A stretch of 56,192 nt of DNA from Planctomycetaceae bacterium (GTDB lineage: Bacteria; Planctomycetota; Planctomycetia; Planctomycetales; Planctomycetaceae): positions 1-56,192 of the forward strand of contig OMIV01000317.1 in assembly GCA_900299185.1 (NCBI GenBank). Reading direction: 5' to 3'. This document shows positions 45,966 through 54,909 of the stretch, piece after piece. Each line of letters opens with the position of its first letter. Positions within the stretch are counted from its first letter, which is position 1. The position numbers and the translations under genes are program-made. The notes beneath the pieces are model-generated. The model worked only from the letters and a program-made list of their open reading frames with translations. It did not search any database and had not been told where the DNA came from.

Positions 45966-47609
45966 TTAGTAAATCATCAGATCGACAATCCGACCGGGAA
46001 TCAGTCGTATCCGGCGAATCGCGATCGTGCCTTTGTTCTCTTCCACCGTGCGGACGACCGGGCGACCGTAGAGCTTCTCAACCTTTTGAGATTCCTTAAT
46101 GAGGTCGATGCGGACGTCGTAGATGTGGGGGACCGTCGGCAGCAGTGGCTCGGACTCAAAGTGCCAGACTCCGTCATCGTCGGCGTAGCCTTCGAGTGGA
46201 CCGAAGTGGTTGTAGATGTCCTTCGCACTGACCTTCAGCTTGAGCGATGGATCGAGGCCGACCTTCATGTTGTCAACCACTTCCACATCGAGCATGCCGA
46301 CTCGCGGATGCTTATCCCAGGGGATCATCCGCGACTGACGTTGATAGGTCTTGCCGAGCGTGCCAGGCGGCGGCGTGTTCGTGTCCCAACGCTGTGGCGT
46401 GATATGTGGAATCGGGTTTGGCATTGGCGCCGCCATACCCGCCGCCATACCCGCCGCCACTGCTGCTGCCGGTCCGACGCCAGGCACTCCTGGATATCCC
46501 ATCGGATAAGTCGGCGAGACTCCGGTACTCGGAGCCATTGCTCCGTAGATCGCGGGATTGCCTGGAACGGCGAACGTAGGTGGAGCTGGTTGTTGAGGAA
46601 GCGGAGCAACTCCTGGATAGCCGTAAAACGGCTGAGCTGTTTGCTGCTGCATCGATACTGGAGCCGCTGGCACTCCCACAGATGGCTGAGTTGGTGCAGC
46701 AACTTGACCGGGAATGCCTGCTGGTTGTGCGGCCGCGGCGGTTGGTCCAGAAGCTGGAACTCCAACGGGACCATAGACCGGAGCGGACACAGGCACCGGA
46801 ACTGGAGCCGGTGCGCCATAGACGCCAGCCGGAACTCCGTAGATCGGAACTTGTGCAGGTGCCGCGATAGGAGCAACCGTCTGCGGAGCCGGGGTGAAGA
46901 CCGTTCCGATCGGGAGTCCCGTTTGGGGATGCAGCAAAGTTTGAGTCGCCGGCACGGCACTCACCGGAGCGGCGCCTGGATTCTGAACCAGCGTTGTTTG
47001 AGATGGTCCCTGAGCCAACAACGTTGTCGGAAGTCCTACAGGACCTGACATAATCGGAGCTGGTGTCCCATACGGCGAACCCAACATGGGGCGTTGACCA
47101 GGCGCGTACGACCATTGTGGTGGTGGTTCCTTCAACGGAATCACCGGCACCGTGCCTGGTGGTCGAGCCCACTTCGGAAGTGGCTCTGGTGGCTCAGCAT
47201 TCGTGGGTTGAACGGCGGCGGCCATGGGGACAGGAGCAAAGCCCTGCATCGGTACGGCAGGAACTCCATACATCGGCATGTAAACCGGTCGCATGGCCAT
47301 TCCGCCTGACGAGCCTCCGCTCGATCCACCCGATGAACCTCCACTGGAGCCACCGGAAGATCCGCCGCTCGACCCACCACTGGAACCGCCACTGCTACCA
47401 TGACGGAAGATGATGGAGCCTCCCGACGATCCGCCGGATGAGCCACCTGACGATCCCCCTGAAGACCCGCCACTTGATCCCCCAAACGAACCGCCGCTAG
47501 AGCCTCCGAAGAGTCCGAAGAGATCAGCGTGGCTGGGGCGAGCATCTGTCGAAACGATCGCGCCGGCGAGTAATGCCGCGACCATCAACTTGCGACCGCG
47601 AAGAAGCAT
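45966..47609 (-). CDS. Secreted Gly-Ser repeat protein with conserved C-terminal domain
   Basis: A 547-residue exported protein. The signal peptide (LMVAALLAGAIVSTDARPSHA, about residues 9-29) is followed by a Gly-Gly-Ser-Ser array (about 35-103, interrupted once by IIFRHG), then a Pro/Ala/Val-rich region to about 385, and a C-terminal domain of about 150 residues beginning ITPQRWDTNTPPPGTLGKTYQ, rich in conserved charged positions (VGMLDVEVVD, VWHFESEPLLP, IYDVRIDLIKES). I recognise no named family. The 12-base DNA repeat underlying the array is at 47301-47507. ATG 47609 is chosen, AGGA 7 bases upstream. Probably a surface or envelope structural protein; inferred only. Confidence 0.8.
   Translation of the reverse strand: MLLRGRKLMVAALLAGAIVSTDARPSHADLFGLFGGSSGGSFGGSSGGSSGGSSGGSSGGSSGGSIIFRHGSSGGSSGGSSGGSSGGSSGGSSGGSSGGSSGGMAMRPVYMPMYGVPAVPMQGFAPVPMAAAVQPTNAEPPEPLPKWARPPGTVPVIPLKEPPPQWSYAPGQRPMLGSPYGTPAPIMSGPVGLPTTLLAQGPSQTTLVQNPGAAPVSAVPATQTLLHPQTGLPIGTVFTPAPQTVAPIAAPAQVPIYGVPAGVYGAPAPVPVPVSAPVYGPVGVPASGPTAAAAQPAGIPGQVAAPTQPSVGVPAAPVSMQQQTAQPFYGYPGVAPLPQQPAPPTFAVPGNPAIYGAMAPSTGVSPTYPMGYPGVPGVGPAAAVAAGMAAGMAAPMPNPIPHITPQRWDTNTPPPGTLGKTYQRQSRMIPWDKHPRVGMLDVEVVDNMKVGLDPSLKLKVSAKDIYNHFGPLEGYADDDGVWHFESEPLLPTVPHIYDVRIDLIKESQKVEKLYGRPVVRTVEENKGTIAIRRIRLIPGRIVDLMIY
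47301..47507. repeat. 12-bp coding minisatellite (Gly-Gly-Ser-Ser)
   Basis: About 207 bases read on the minus strand as tandem GGSS codon blocks, with synonymous third-base changes between copies. One interruption encodes IIFRHG. Such arrays can vary in copy number by slippage. Confidence 0.85.
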
Positions 47610-48078
47610 GTGCGAGTCCTCTCTGAGCGTGAGCCAATTGGCCAATGACGTTGAACCGCGTCTGCTAAGAGCACGCGATACTGCAACTCTGGTGGTGGCG
47701 ATCGTGATCGCCCTGATGCCAGTCGAACGAAGACGCTCGCGCGGTTTGCGCCGAGCATCGTTGCTTCGAAACGACCTCTGACATGACGGTGCGAAAGGCG
47801 GCACTAGGCGGTTCTGACCGATTTCCATAACTTGCCTCGACCTTGCGAGCGATTCCCGGCAGAGGCGGCTTGATGTGACAGTCCCGCAGCGCCGGGATGA
47901 TCGGCTTGAACTGAGCGAACTGGTCCGCGTCACTCCGGTCGCAGCAGCTTTGTTCTCGATAACGGCGGGGCAGGGAGTGTCGATCGCAGCGACGTGTTGC
48001 GAATCGGCAACGTGCCAATCGTTGGTGCCGATTCGGGCTCGTCTTTCAACTCAGCGACATCATCCGGAACTCGACTTC
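47610..48078. other. Divergent intergenic region, no gene seen
   Basis: About 470 bases between the Gly-Ser repeat protein gene (-) and the sugar transferase gene (+). Both flanking frames extend into it but lack starts with ribosome sites. No hairpin, RNA gene or clear promoter pair was identified, although the promoters of both genes must lie here. Confidence 0.4.
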
Positions 48079-49176
48079 ATGTTCTTCTTGATTGCGGCCT
48101 GTTTCGGCTGCGGCTTTTTGGTCTCGTTGGTGATGACGCGCGTCATGATCTGGCTCTCGCCCAAATGGGGGCTCATTGATCAACCAGCCGCTCGCAAAGT
48201 GCATACAACTCCCAAGCCGTTGGGCGGTGGAATCGGCATTTGGTGTGGAGTGGTTATTCCACTGGCTTGTGCTCATCTCGCCGTGTGGTGGCTGAGTCGT
48301 CAATCCGAGCTACCGCAATGGCTGCCGCGAGAGATTGTTCCGCACCTTAGTGGCGCGTTGGAGAGAGTCAGTCTGCTGTGGTCGATCATTGGAGCGGGGA
48401 CGCTGTTGTCGATCATGGGACTGGCCGATGACGTCGCCGATTTGCCGTGGCAGCCGCGGTTAGCGGTTCAGTTCTTTGTGGCCGTGGGGCTGACCTTCGG
48501 TGGAGTCAAAGCGACAGTCTTCGCGCCCTGGCCGTGGTTGGGCATCGTGCTGACGGTGGGGTGGATGCTGGTGCTCATCAACTCGTTCAACTTCCTCGAC
48601 AACATGGACGGCCTCAGCGGCGGCATTGCGCTGATCTCATCGTTGATCTTCGCGACGATCATGCTGACGTGCTTGTCGGAACCTCGTTGGTTTGTCGGAG
48701 CCGCCTTGCTGATCTTGGCGGGTTCAGTGACTGGCTTCCTCTGTTGGAATTGGAATCCCGCTCGGATCTTCATGGGCGACACCGGCAGCTACTTCTTGGG
48801 TTTGTATGTCTCGTCGATGACGGTCGTCGGCACGTTTTACGAACCGACTTTGGCTGACCGACGGCACGTGATGCTCGCGCCGTTGTGTGTGTTGGCTGTG
48901 CCGCTTTACGACTTCGCGACCGTGATCTTCATTCGCATCAAGCAAGGTCGCAGCCCGTTTAAGCCTGACAAGTGCCACTTCTCGCACCGCTTGGTGGAAC
49001 TCGGCTTGAAGCCTCGCAATGCGGTTCTGACAGTGCATTTGGCAACGCTTACTACCGGGTTGGGAGCGATCCTGCTGTATCAAGTGCCGACCTGGAATGC
49101 GGCTGCTGTGGTGATCGGCTTGATCTTCTGCGTGCTGTGTATCATCGCGATTTTGGAAACCGTGGGACGGCAGTAA
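48079..49176 (+). CDS. Polyprenyl-phosphate sugar-1-phosphate transferase (WecA/MraY family)
   Basis: A 365-residue, multi-spanning glycosyltransferase-4 family enzyme, which moves a sugar-1-phosphate (such as GlcNAc-1-P) from a UDP-sugar to undecaprenyl phosphate on the cytoplasmic face. It shows about ten hydrophobic helices and the family motifs: KVHTTPKPLGGGIGIW, the DNMDG catalytic motif (Asp174-Asp177), GDTGSYFLGL (Gly233-Asp234 on) and DKCHFSHRLVELGL near the C-terminus, where the usual HxH is HFSH. WecA/TagO-type is more likely than MraY because of the PLGGG and DKxHxxHRL spacing. The frame extends to 47875, but ATG 48079 gives the proper N-terminal helix; GGA lies about 11 bases ahead. 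Confidence 0.9.
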   Translation: MFFLIAACFGCGFLVSLVMTRVMIWLSPKWGLIDQPAARKVHTTPKPLGGGIGIWCGVVIPLACAHLAVWWLSRQSELPQWLPREIVPHLSGALERVSLLWSIIGAGTLLSIMGLADDVADLPWQPRLAVQFFVAVGLTFGGVKATVFAPWPWLGIVLTVGWMLVLINSFNFLDNMDGLSGGIALISSLIFATIMLTCLSEPRWFVGAALLILAGSVTGFLCWNWNPARIFMGDTGSYFLGLYVSSMTVVGTFYEPTLADRRHVMLAPLCVLAVPLYDFATVIFIRIKQGRSPFKPDKCHFSHRLVELGLKPRNAVLTVHLATLTTGLGAILLYQVPTWNAAAVVIGLIFCVLCIIAILETVGRQ

Positions 49177-49199
49177 CGACGCCGCATCCACTCGTTCAC

Positions 49200-49330
49200 A
49201 GGCTCTGCCTAGGAACGCAAGCCCGGAGGCTCTGCCTCAAGTCCCTTGGTTGCCGTATCGCCGTTACTGACGACTGAAGACAGCTCATGAGGCAGAGCCT
49301 CATCGCGTGCGTCCCCAGGCAGAGCCTGGG
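49200..49330. repeat. Cluster of four short hairpins with GGC-N3-GCC core
   Basis: Four related mini-palindromes lie within 131 bases: 49200-49210 (AGGC-TCT-GCCT), 49226-49238 (GAGGC-TCT-GCCTC), 49287-49303 (ATGAGGC-AGA-GCCTCAT) and 49314-49330 (CCCAGGC-AGA-GCCTGGG). The first two are in the opposite orientation to the last two. The third and fourth each have a 7-bp perfect stem with a 3-base loop. The sequence fits a REP-like extragenic element; the AGGCTCTGCCT word is common in dispersed repeats of several bacterial phyla. Confidence 0.75.
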
Positions 49331-49437
49331 AACGAGATTGACGCGAGGATGTGTGCAAGTTCTTACTCGGCGCTTTTGGCGGTTAACCAACAACGCAACT
49401 CGCACCGATTTCATTCTTGATTCGACGAGGACTGCTG

Positions 49438-49938
49438 ATGCCTCATCACGCTCAACTTGCTCCTGACGTGTTGCTCAAGCAGTGCGATGAAACTCGGACG
49501 CGCCGTTCAGGGCCGGGCGGGCAGAATCGCAACAAGGTCGAGACGGCTGTTGTGCTGACTCATCGCCCGACGAACATCGTGGCCGAAGCGAACGAACGAC
49601 GCAGTCAGGCCGAGAACCGGAACGTTGCCGTCTTTCGATTGCGCCTGACGTTGGCGGTTGAATGTCGCTCGGAGGAAGTCGCGAGCGAGCCGACCGAACT
49701 GTGGCGAGGTCGCGTGCAAGGCGATCGCATTCGAGTGAACCCTGAGCATGCCGACTATCCCGGCTTGCTCGCGGAAGCACTGGATGTCATCACGCGCCAT
49801 GACTTCGATCTCAAGCCCGCTGCAGAGTTCCTCGGCGTGACGTCATCGCAGCTCACGAAGTTCTTGAAGCTCGAACCGCGAGCGTTCGGATTGGTGAATC
49901 GCGAACGACAAGCTCGAGGACTGCATTCATTGTCTTAG
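49438..49938 (+). CDS. RF-1-domain peptidyl-tRNA hydrolase-like protein
   Basis: A 166-residue protein with a class-I release-factor catalytic domain: SGPGGQNRNKVETAVVLTH, with the GGQ at residues 27-29, as in ribosome-rescue factors (ArfB/YaeJ, C12orf65) that hydrolyse peptidyl-tRNA on stalled ribosomes without codon recognition. It lacks the codon-recognition and ribosome-anchoring domains of RF1/RF2. Instead of the short basic tail of ArfB it has a C-terminal domain of about 80 residues (DYPGLLAEALDVITRHDFDLKPAAEFLGVTSSQLTKFLKLEP). GAGGA stands 7 bases before ATG 49438. Confidence 0.9.
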   Translation: MPHHAQLAPDVLLKQCDETRTRRSGPGGQNRNKVETAVVLTHRPTNIVAEANERRSQAENRNVAVFRLRLTLAVECRSEEVASEPTELWRGRVQGDRIRVNPEHADYPGLLAEALDVITRHDFDLKPAAEFLGVTSSQLTKFLKLEPRAFGLVNRERQARGLHSLS

Positions 49939-50078
49939 AACATTTGGTCGAGAGGCTGACGATACGAGCTCGACGCGCGAGCGAGTTCCTTTCCCATGCA
50001 ACGAATACACGCACTCGCTCACGCATCGGGCTTGTGTCCTTTACGACACCTCAATCTCACTTCCTCGGAGTTCTCATC

Positions 50079-51143
50079 ATGACTGCCTTCAATCGTCGCG
50101 ACGCGTTGCAATCACTCGCTCTGTTGGTCGCATCGACTTCGCTGTCTTCGCTGCGAGCTGCTGACCAAAAGCCGAAGATCAAGGTCGGGCAAATCGGCGT
50201 TGGGCATGCTCATGCCAGCAAGTTGTCGGTCTATCGTGAGTCGCGCGATTACGAGGTCGTCGGGATCGTTGAGCCCAATGCTGACCTGCGGCGTAAAGCT
50301 CAAGAGACGGCGCCATACAAAGGGCTGCCGTTCATGACTCAGGAACAACTTCTGAATGTCCCTGGGCTGCAAGCAGTCTTGGTCGAGACTCATGTCCGCG
50401 ATCTCTTGAAGACAGCCGAGGTCTGCATCGCTGCTGGCAAGCACGTGCATCTCGATAAGCCGGCGGGCGATTCACTGGCTCATTATGAACGCATCTTGAA
50501 AGACGCTGAGCGTCAGAAGCTGCTGGTCCAGATGGGCTACATGTTTCGATACAACCCAGCGGTTGTGATGTTGCGAGCGGCACTGCAGCAAGGTTGGCTG
50601 GGCGATGTGTTTGAAGTTCACACCGTCATGAGCAAAGTGGTTCCCGCGAGTGACCGTAAGAACTTGGCCGAGTTCTCGGGCGGCATCATGTTCGAACTTG
50701 GCTGTCATGTGATCGATCTGGTGATCGGAGTCTTGGGCCAGCCGACCAAGATCACAGCGTTCTCGCAACATGCCTCGCCAATTGCTGACGGACTAACCGA
50801 CAACATGCTGGCTGTCTTCAGCTATCCCCGGGCAATCGCGAGCGTGAAGTCGAGTGCTCAAGAAGTCGATGGCTTCGAACGCCGACAACTCACGGTGTGT
50901 GGCACCGAAGGAACGTTTCACATTCAGCCGCTCGATAACCCGACAGTTCGATTAACCTATTCAAAGCCGCGCGGCGAATGGAAAGCGGGCTATCAAGAAG
51001 TGCGAGTGCCGAAGTATTCGCGCTACGTCGGAGATGCGGCTGACATGGTTGCGATCATTCGCGGCGAGAATGCCTGCGAGTTCAGTTACGGCCACGACCT
51101 CACCGTGCAACGGTCGGTCTTGCAGGCGAGCGGGATGAGTTGA
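50079..51143 (+). CDS. Tat-exported Gfo/Idh/MocA-family oxidoreductase
   Basis: A 354-residue member of the Gfo/Idh/MocA family. The N-terminus NRRDALQSLALLVASTSLSSLRAA is a twin-arginine-type signal, so the enzyme probably works folded in the periplasm. The Rossmann motif IKVGQIGVGHAHASKL (about 30-45), the lysine motif HLDKPAGDS (about residue 125), and GIMFELGCHVIDLVIGVLG follow. The C-terminal alpha/beta domain ends with VQRSVLQASGMS. It begins at ATG 50079 with GGAG 8 bases upstream. The substrate, likely a sugar or polyol derivative, is unknown. Confidence 0.9.
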   Translation: MTAFNRRDALQSLALLVASTSLSSLRAADQKPKIKVGQIGVGHAHASKLSVYRESRDYEVVGIVEPNADLRRKAQETAPYKGLPFMTQEQLLNVPGLQAVLVETHVRDLLKTAEVCIAAGKHVHLDKPAGDSLAHYERILKDAERQKLLVQMGYMFRYNPAVVMLRAALQQGWLGDVFEVHTVMSKVVPASDRKNLAEFSGGIMFELGCHVIDLVIGVLGQPTKITAFSQHASPIADGLTDNMLAVFSYPRAIASVKSSAQEVDGFERRQLTVCGTEGTFHIQPLDNPTVRLTYSKPRGEWKAGYQEVRVPKYSRYVGDAADMVAIIRGENACEFSYGHDLTVQRSVLQASGMS

Positions 51144-51169
51144 CCTCTCCCGCAAGAGTCCGTGGAGCA

Positions 51170-51215
51170 GGTTTTCAACCGGCGAGACTTTGACGAAACA
51201 GGCAGGTTGAAAACC
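51170..51215. repeat. Inverted repeat, 11-bp arms
   Basis: GGTTTTCAACC (51170-51180) and GGTTGAAAACC (51205-51215) are perfect complements around a 24-base spacer. It lies just after the Gfo/Idh/MocA stop. No T tract follows. It may be a transcript-end hairpin or a dispersed element. Confidence 0.7.
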
Positions 51216-51270
51216 GGTCCGACGATCAAATGCGACATTTGTCGGACACGGCATGAGCTGAGTTCATCGA

Positions 51271-51304
51271 GTTGAAGTGCAGTGAATTGTCACTGCACTT
51301 CAAC
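51271..51304. terminator. Perfect 15-bp hairpin between convergent genes
   Basis: GTTGAAGTGCAGTGA (51271-51285), loop ATTG, TCACTGCACTTCAAC (51290-51304). It lies 30 bases beyond the secA stop (minus strand) and about 130 beyond the Gfo/Idh/MocA stop. No T run flanks it on either strand, so termination would be atypical; it could instead protect 3' ends. Confidence 0.6.
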
Positions 51305-51333
51305 TCTGAATCCTCGCGAAGCTTAAGCGAGCC

Positions 51334-54300
51334 TTACATGTTTTGGCCGCAGCACTTCTTGTATTTGCGACCGCTGCCGCATGGGCACGGATCATTGCGA
51401 CCAACACGTTGGCCACGATCTCGGATCGTTTCGACCGCCGGCACTTCGTCGGTCTTAGCGGCATCGCTTGAATTAGATGAGGAAGCGGCGGGTTGCTCAG
51501 GAGCCGTTGCTGCGGCAGCGATAGCTTCGACTTCCGCATGTGTCTCTTCGGTGATGTTCCACAACGAGCTGACATAGTCGGCGGTCAGGCTTTGCTCGAT
51601 ACGGAAGATGTTCGCCGTGACTTGGTCGCCGATGCGCTGCTTCATATCGGCAAAAGCTTTGGCACCTTCGATGGCGTATTCGACCTTGGGATCCTTCTGG
51701 GCGTAGCCCGCAAAACCAACCTGCGAACGCAAGTGGTCCATGTAATAAAGATGCTCTTTCCATGCCGAATCTAGAAAGTCCAGCAGCAAGAGTCGCTCGG
51801 TGTGATGCAGTTCGGAGCGGTACTTTCGAGCGTGAGCCTTGAGTATCAATTGGCGAATCTGCCCGCGTGTTGAATCCTCAAAGTCTTCAACTTCGAGCTC
51901 GGCGGCGAACTCACGATTGGCCCATTCGACAATTTGCTTGGCGGCTTCACGGAAGCGAAGTCGGTCTTTGTCTGGAGCCTTGCCATAGCGCGGACCGAAC
52001 GCAGCATCGAGCTTGTCATCGAGCGTGCTGATGCTGTCGCCCGTTTCGAGATAACGCCGGCTGGCATCAAGCAACAGGTTCATCAGTTCGCCGTAGTTCT
52101 TGCCGACGATGTCGTCGATCTTGAGATCCAACTTGAGACGTGTCTTCGCCCAGGCAATCAGCTTCTCGGCATCGACTCGGAAGCTTTCTGGCCCATCTTG
52201 GACCATGAACATCGCCGTGCTGACAGTGATTGGGAACTGAGCTTCCTTGAAGCGATAGAAATCATGAGCTCGCTTCTCGGTGATGTTGATGACCCATTCC
52301 AATTCGCGGCTGGAAAGATCGTCGAGCGTGAGTTCGAAGCCGTACTGACGGCCAACCCAATCGACGTAGGCGCGAACGCAGAAGTCATCGTCCAAGAAGA
52401 CTTCCAACAACGAGAGATCAAACTCGCTGATCGAATCGCTGGCGGCTGCGTAGATCGTTGTATGCAAATTGTCGCGACCGATTTCACGCAGTTGTTTGGC
52501 GTCGAAGCTGGTGCGATAGGTCGAGTTGGACCAATTGGCCAACGCTTGCCAGTTCCAGTCTCGTTCGTCTGCTCCAACGGGATGCGTCTCGTTGAGCTTG
52601 TCTTCGATGTCTTCGTCTGCGCGGCGTCGAGCATCGCTCTTCAAGAACTCGTCGAGTTGCTGCTGATTCATGCCCTCGATGTCGCGAATCGACGTGAAGA
52701 TGTGGTGTTCCTGCTGAGCCCATTCAACGATCGTGGACCAACGGAATTTCGGATCGAGGATACGAGTCGCGTTGCGTCGGATCTGGTCGCTGATTTGATC
52801 GACGATCAACGCGCGAATGCTGGCTCCCTCGAGGATGCTTTGACGCAACGCGTAAATCTCCTTGCGCTGCTTGTCCATGACTCCGTCGTACTCGATCAGA
52901 TTCTTGCGAATGTCGAAGTGCCGCTCTTCAACCTTCTTCTGAGCAGCTTGGATGCGGTTCGTGACCATCTTGCTCTCGATGGCTTCACCATCTTGCATAC
53001 CGAGCGACGTCAGCAAGTTCTTGACCCAGTCACCCATGAAGATCCGCATCAAGTTGTCTTCAAGGGAGATGAAGAAGCGGCTGGAACCGGGATCACCCTG
53101 ACGAGCGGCACGGCCTCGCAACTGGAGGTCGATGCGGCGCGAGTCGTGTCGTTCGGTGCCGATAACAGCGAGTCCGCCCAGCTCCGCGACCTTGCGACCT
53201 TCTTCCACCATGCCCTCGGTCTTGGCGATGCGGTCACAGGTTTCGTCCCATACAGACTTGGGAACATCGAGACGTGTCGCGAAGTGCTTGCCGAGTTCCT
53301 GCCAAGCTGGGTACTCGGAATTACCGCCGAGGATAATGTCGGTACCACGACCGGCCATGTTGGTCGAAATGGTGACGGCATTCAGACGACCGGCTTGCGA
53401 GATGATCTCGGCTTCGCGTTCGTGGAACTTGGCGTTGAGCAAGTTGTGGTTGATGCCCTCTTGCTTCAACAGATTGCTGACCAGTTCTGACTTCTCGATG
53501 GAGATGGTGCCAACAAGCACCGGACGACCGGTCGCATGCACGGCCTTCACTTCTTCGATGACTGCATTCCACTTCTCACGCTCCGATCGATAGATGGCAT
53601 CGGGAGCGTCCTTACGACGGTTCTGGCGGTTCGGCGGGATGTTGACGACATCGAGTTTGTAGATGCGCCAAAACTCTTCGGACTCGGTCATGGCGGTGCC
53701 GGTCATGCCGGCCAACTTCTTGTAGAGCTTGAAGTAGTTCTGCAGCGTGATGGTCGCGAGCGTTTGAGTTTCTTCTTTAACTCTCACTCCTTCTTTGGCC
53801 TCGACAGCTTGATGCAGACCGTCGCTCCATTGTCGGCCCTGCATCTTGCGTCCGGTGTGTTCGTCGATGATGACAACCTCGCCGCGCTCAACGACGTAAT
53901 TGACGTCTCGCAGATAGAGGTGATGAGCCTTGAGCGCGTTGTCGATCAGATGCGGCCAGTGCATGTTGCCCTGGGTGTAGAAGCTTTCGACACCGGCAAT
54001 GCGTTCGGCATTTCGGATGCCCTCCTCGGTCAGATGGCAGGTGTGTTCTTTTTCTTTCAATTCAAAGTCGACGCCCTTCTTCAACTGGCGAGCGACCTTG
54101 TCGGCCATCGGGTACTTGGCCACATCGTCATGAGCAGAGCCAGAGATGATCAACGGCGTGCGTGCTTCGTCGATAAGGATGTTGTCGACTTCGTCGATGA
54201 GCGCGAAATCGAGTCGGCCTTGCACTTGGTCTTCGCGACGAGGCTTCATGTTGTCGCGCAAGTAATCGAAGCCAAATTCGTTGTTCGTGCCGTAGGTAAT

Positions 54301-54909
54301 GTCGCAGGCATACTGCAATTGTCGCTCGGCGGAAGGCATGTGAGATTGAATGGCACCGACGGTTAGGCCCAGACCTTGGTAGATCGCTCCCATCCATTCC
54401 ATGTCGCGGCGAGCGAGGTAGTCGTTGACGGTGATGACATGCACTTTGCCTGCGAGCGCATTGAGAAATGCCGGCAACGTGGCGACGAGCGTCTTACCTT
54501 CACCTGTCGACATCTCGGCGATCATGCCTTGGTTGAGCACATAGCCGCCGATGATTTGCACGTCGAAGTGCCGCATTCGCAAGAAGCGACGGCCAGCTTC
54601 GCGAACCGCAGCGAAGGCGTCGGGAGCGACTTGATCGAGCGTCTCGCCAGCCAACAAACGCGCTCTTAAACGCGGAGTGGTCTGGCGTAGTTCGTCGTCG
54701 CTCATGGCTTGAAGGCTTGCTTCAAGCTGATTGACTCGGTCTAGAAAACTTCCAGGGACAATACGCGAAGTGCCGGAGCGTCGATCTCGGATGTAACCAA
54801 TCTGACGAACGCGTCGTTCATTCGAAGTATCCAAGGCAAACGTCAGCGAGCGTTCGATGACCCGTGTCGCGCCGTAGAAGAAGTCTCCGATACCTTGCAG
54901 CAAATCCAT
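51334..54909 (-). CDS. secA: Preprotein translocase ATPase SecA, long form
   Basis: A 1191-residue SecA, the motor ATPase that drives unfolded proteins through SecYEG. Visible features: Walker A STGEGKT (134-140), the DEVD box at 239-242, TNMAGRGTDIILGG, the arginine-finger block DLQLRGRAARQGDPGSSRF, the W-K-E-H-L of LDSAWKEHLYYMDHLRSQ (about 1048) and a zinc-binding C-terminus (CPCGSGRKYKKCCG). E. coli SecA has 901 residues; here the excess lies mostly between VMDKQRKEIYALR (about 680) and LDSAWKEHL, a long Asp/Glu-rich stretch. The start at ATG 54909 (AGGA 9 bases ahead) is preferred over the longer frame to 55146. Confidence 0.96.
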   Translation of the reverse strand: MDLLQGIGDFFYGATRVIERSLTFALDTSNERRVRQIGYIRDRRSGTSRIVPGSFLDRVNQLEASLQAMSDDELRQTTPRLRARLLAGETLDQVAPDAFAAVREAGRRFLRMRHFDVQIIGGYVLNQGMIAEMSTGEGKTLVATLPAFLNALAGKVHVITVNDYLARRDMEWMGAIYQGLGLTVGAIQSHMPSAERQLQYACDITYGTNNEFGFDYLRDNMKPRREDQVQGRLDFALIDEVDNILIDEARTPLIISGSAHDDVAKYPMADKVARQLKKGVDFELKEKEHTCHLTEEGIRNAERIAGVESFYTQGNMHWPHLIDNALKAHHLYLRDVNYVVERGEVVIIDEHTGRKMQGRQWSDGLHQAVEAKEGVRVKEETQTLATITLQNYFKLYKKLAGMTGTAMTESEEFWRIYKLDVVNIPPNRQNRRKDAPDAIYRSEREKWNAVIEEVKAVHATGRPVLVGTISIEKSELVSNLLKQEGINHNLLNAKFHEREAEIISQAGRLNAVTISTNMAGRGTDIILGGNSEYPAWQELGKHFATRLDVPKSVWDETCDRIAKTEGMVEEGRKVAELGGLAVIGTERHDSRRIDLQLRGRAARQGDPGSSRFFISLEDNLMRIFMGDWVKNLLTSLGMQDGEAIESKMVTNRIQAAQKKVEERHFDIRKNLIEYDGVMDKQRKEIYALRQSILEGASIRALIVDQISDQIRRNATRILDPKFRWSTIVEWAQQEHHIFTSIRDIEGMNQQQLDEFLKSDARRRADEDIEDKLNETHPVGADERDWNWQALANWSNSTYRTSFDAKQLREIGRDNLHTTIYAAASDSISEFDLSLLEVFLDDDFCVRAYVDWVGRQYGFELTLDDLSSRELEWVINITEKRAHDFYRFKEAQFPITVSTAMFMVQDGPESFRVDAEKLIAWAKTRLKLDLKIDDIVGKNYGELMNLLLDASRRYLETGDSISTLDDKLDAAFGPRYGKAPDKDRLRFREAAKQIVEWANREFAAELEVEDFEDSTRGQIRQLILKAHARKYRSELHHTERLLLLDFLDSAWKEHLYYMDHLRSQVGFAGYAQKDPKVEYAIEGAKAFADMKQRIGDQVTANIFRIEQSLTADYVSSLWNITEETHAEVEAIAAAATAPEQPAASSSNSSDAAKTDEVPAVETIRDRGQRVGRNDPCPCGSGRKYKKCCGQNM

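Noticed and set aside
46086-47048. Arg/Trp/Ser-rich frame on the plus strand
   Set aside because: Antisense to the Gly-Ser repeat protein; composition arises from complementing Pro/Ala/Gly-rich codons.
51934-53490. Long open frame (518 codons) on the plus strand
   Set aside because: It is entirely antisense to secA, whose motifs are unambiguous; its own translation resembles no protein family and simply mirrors the codon bias.
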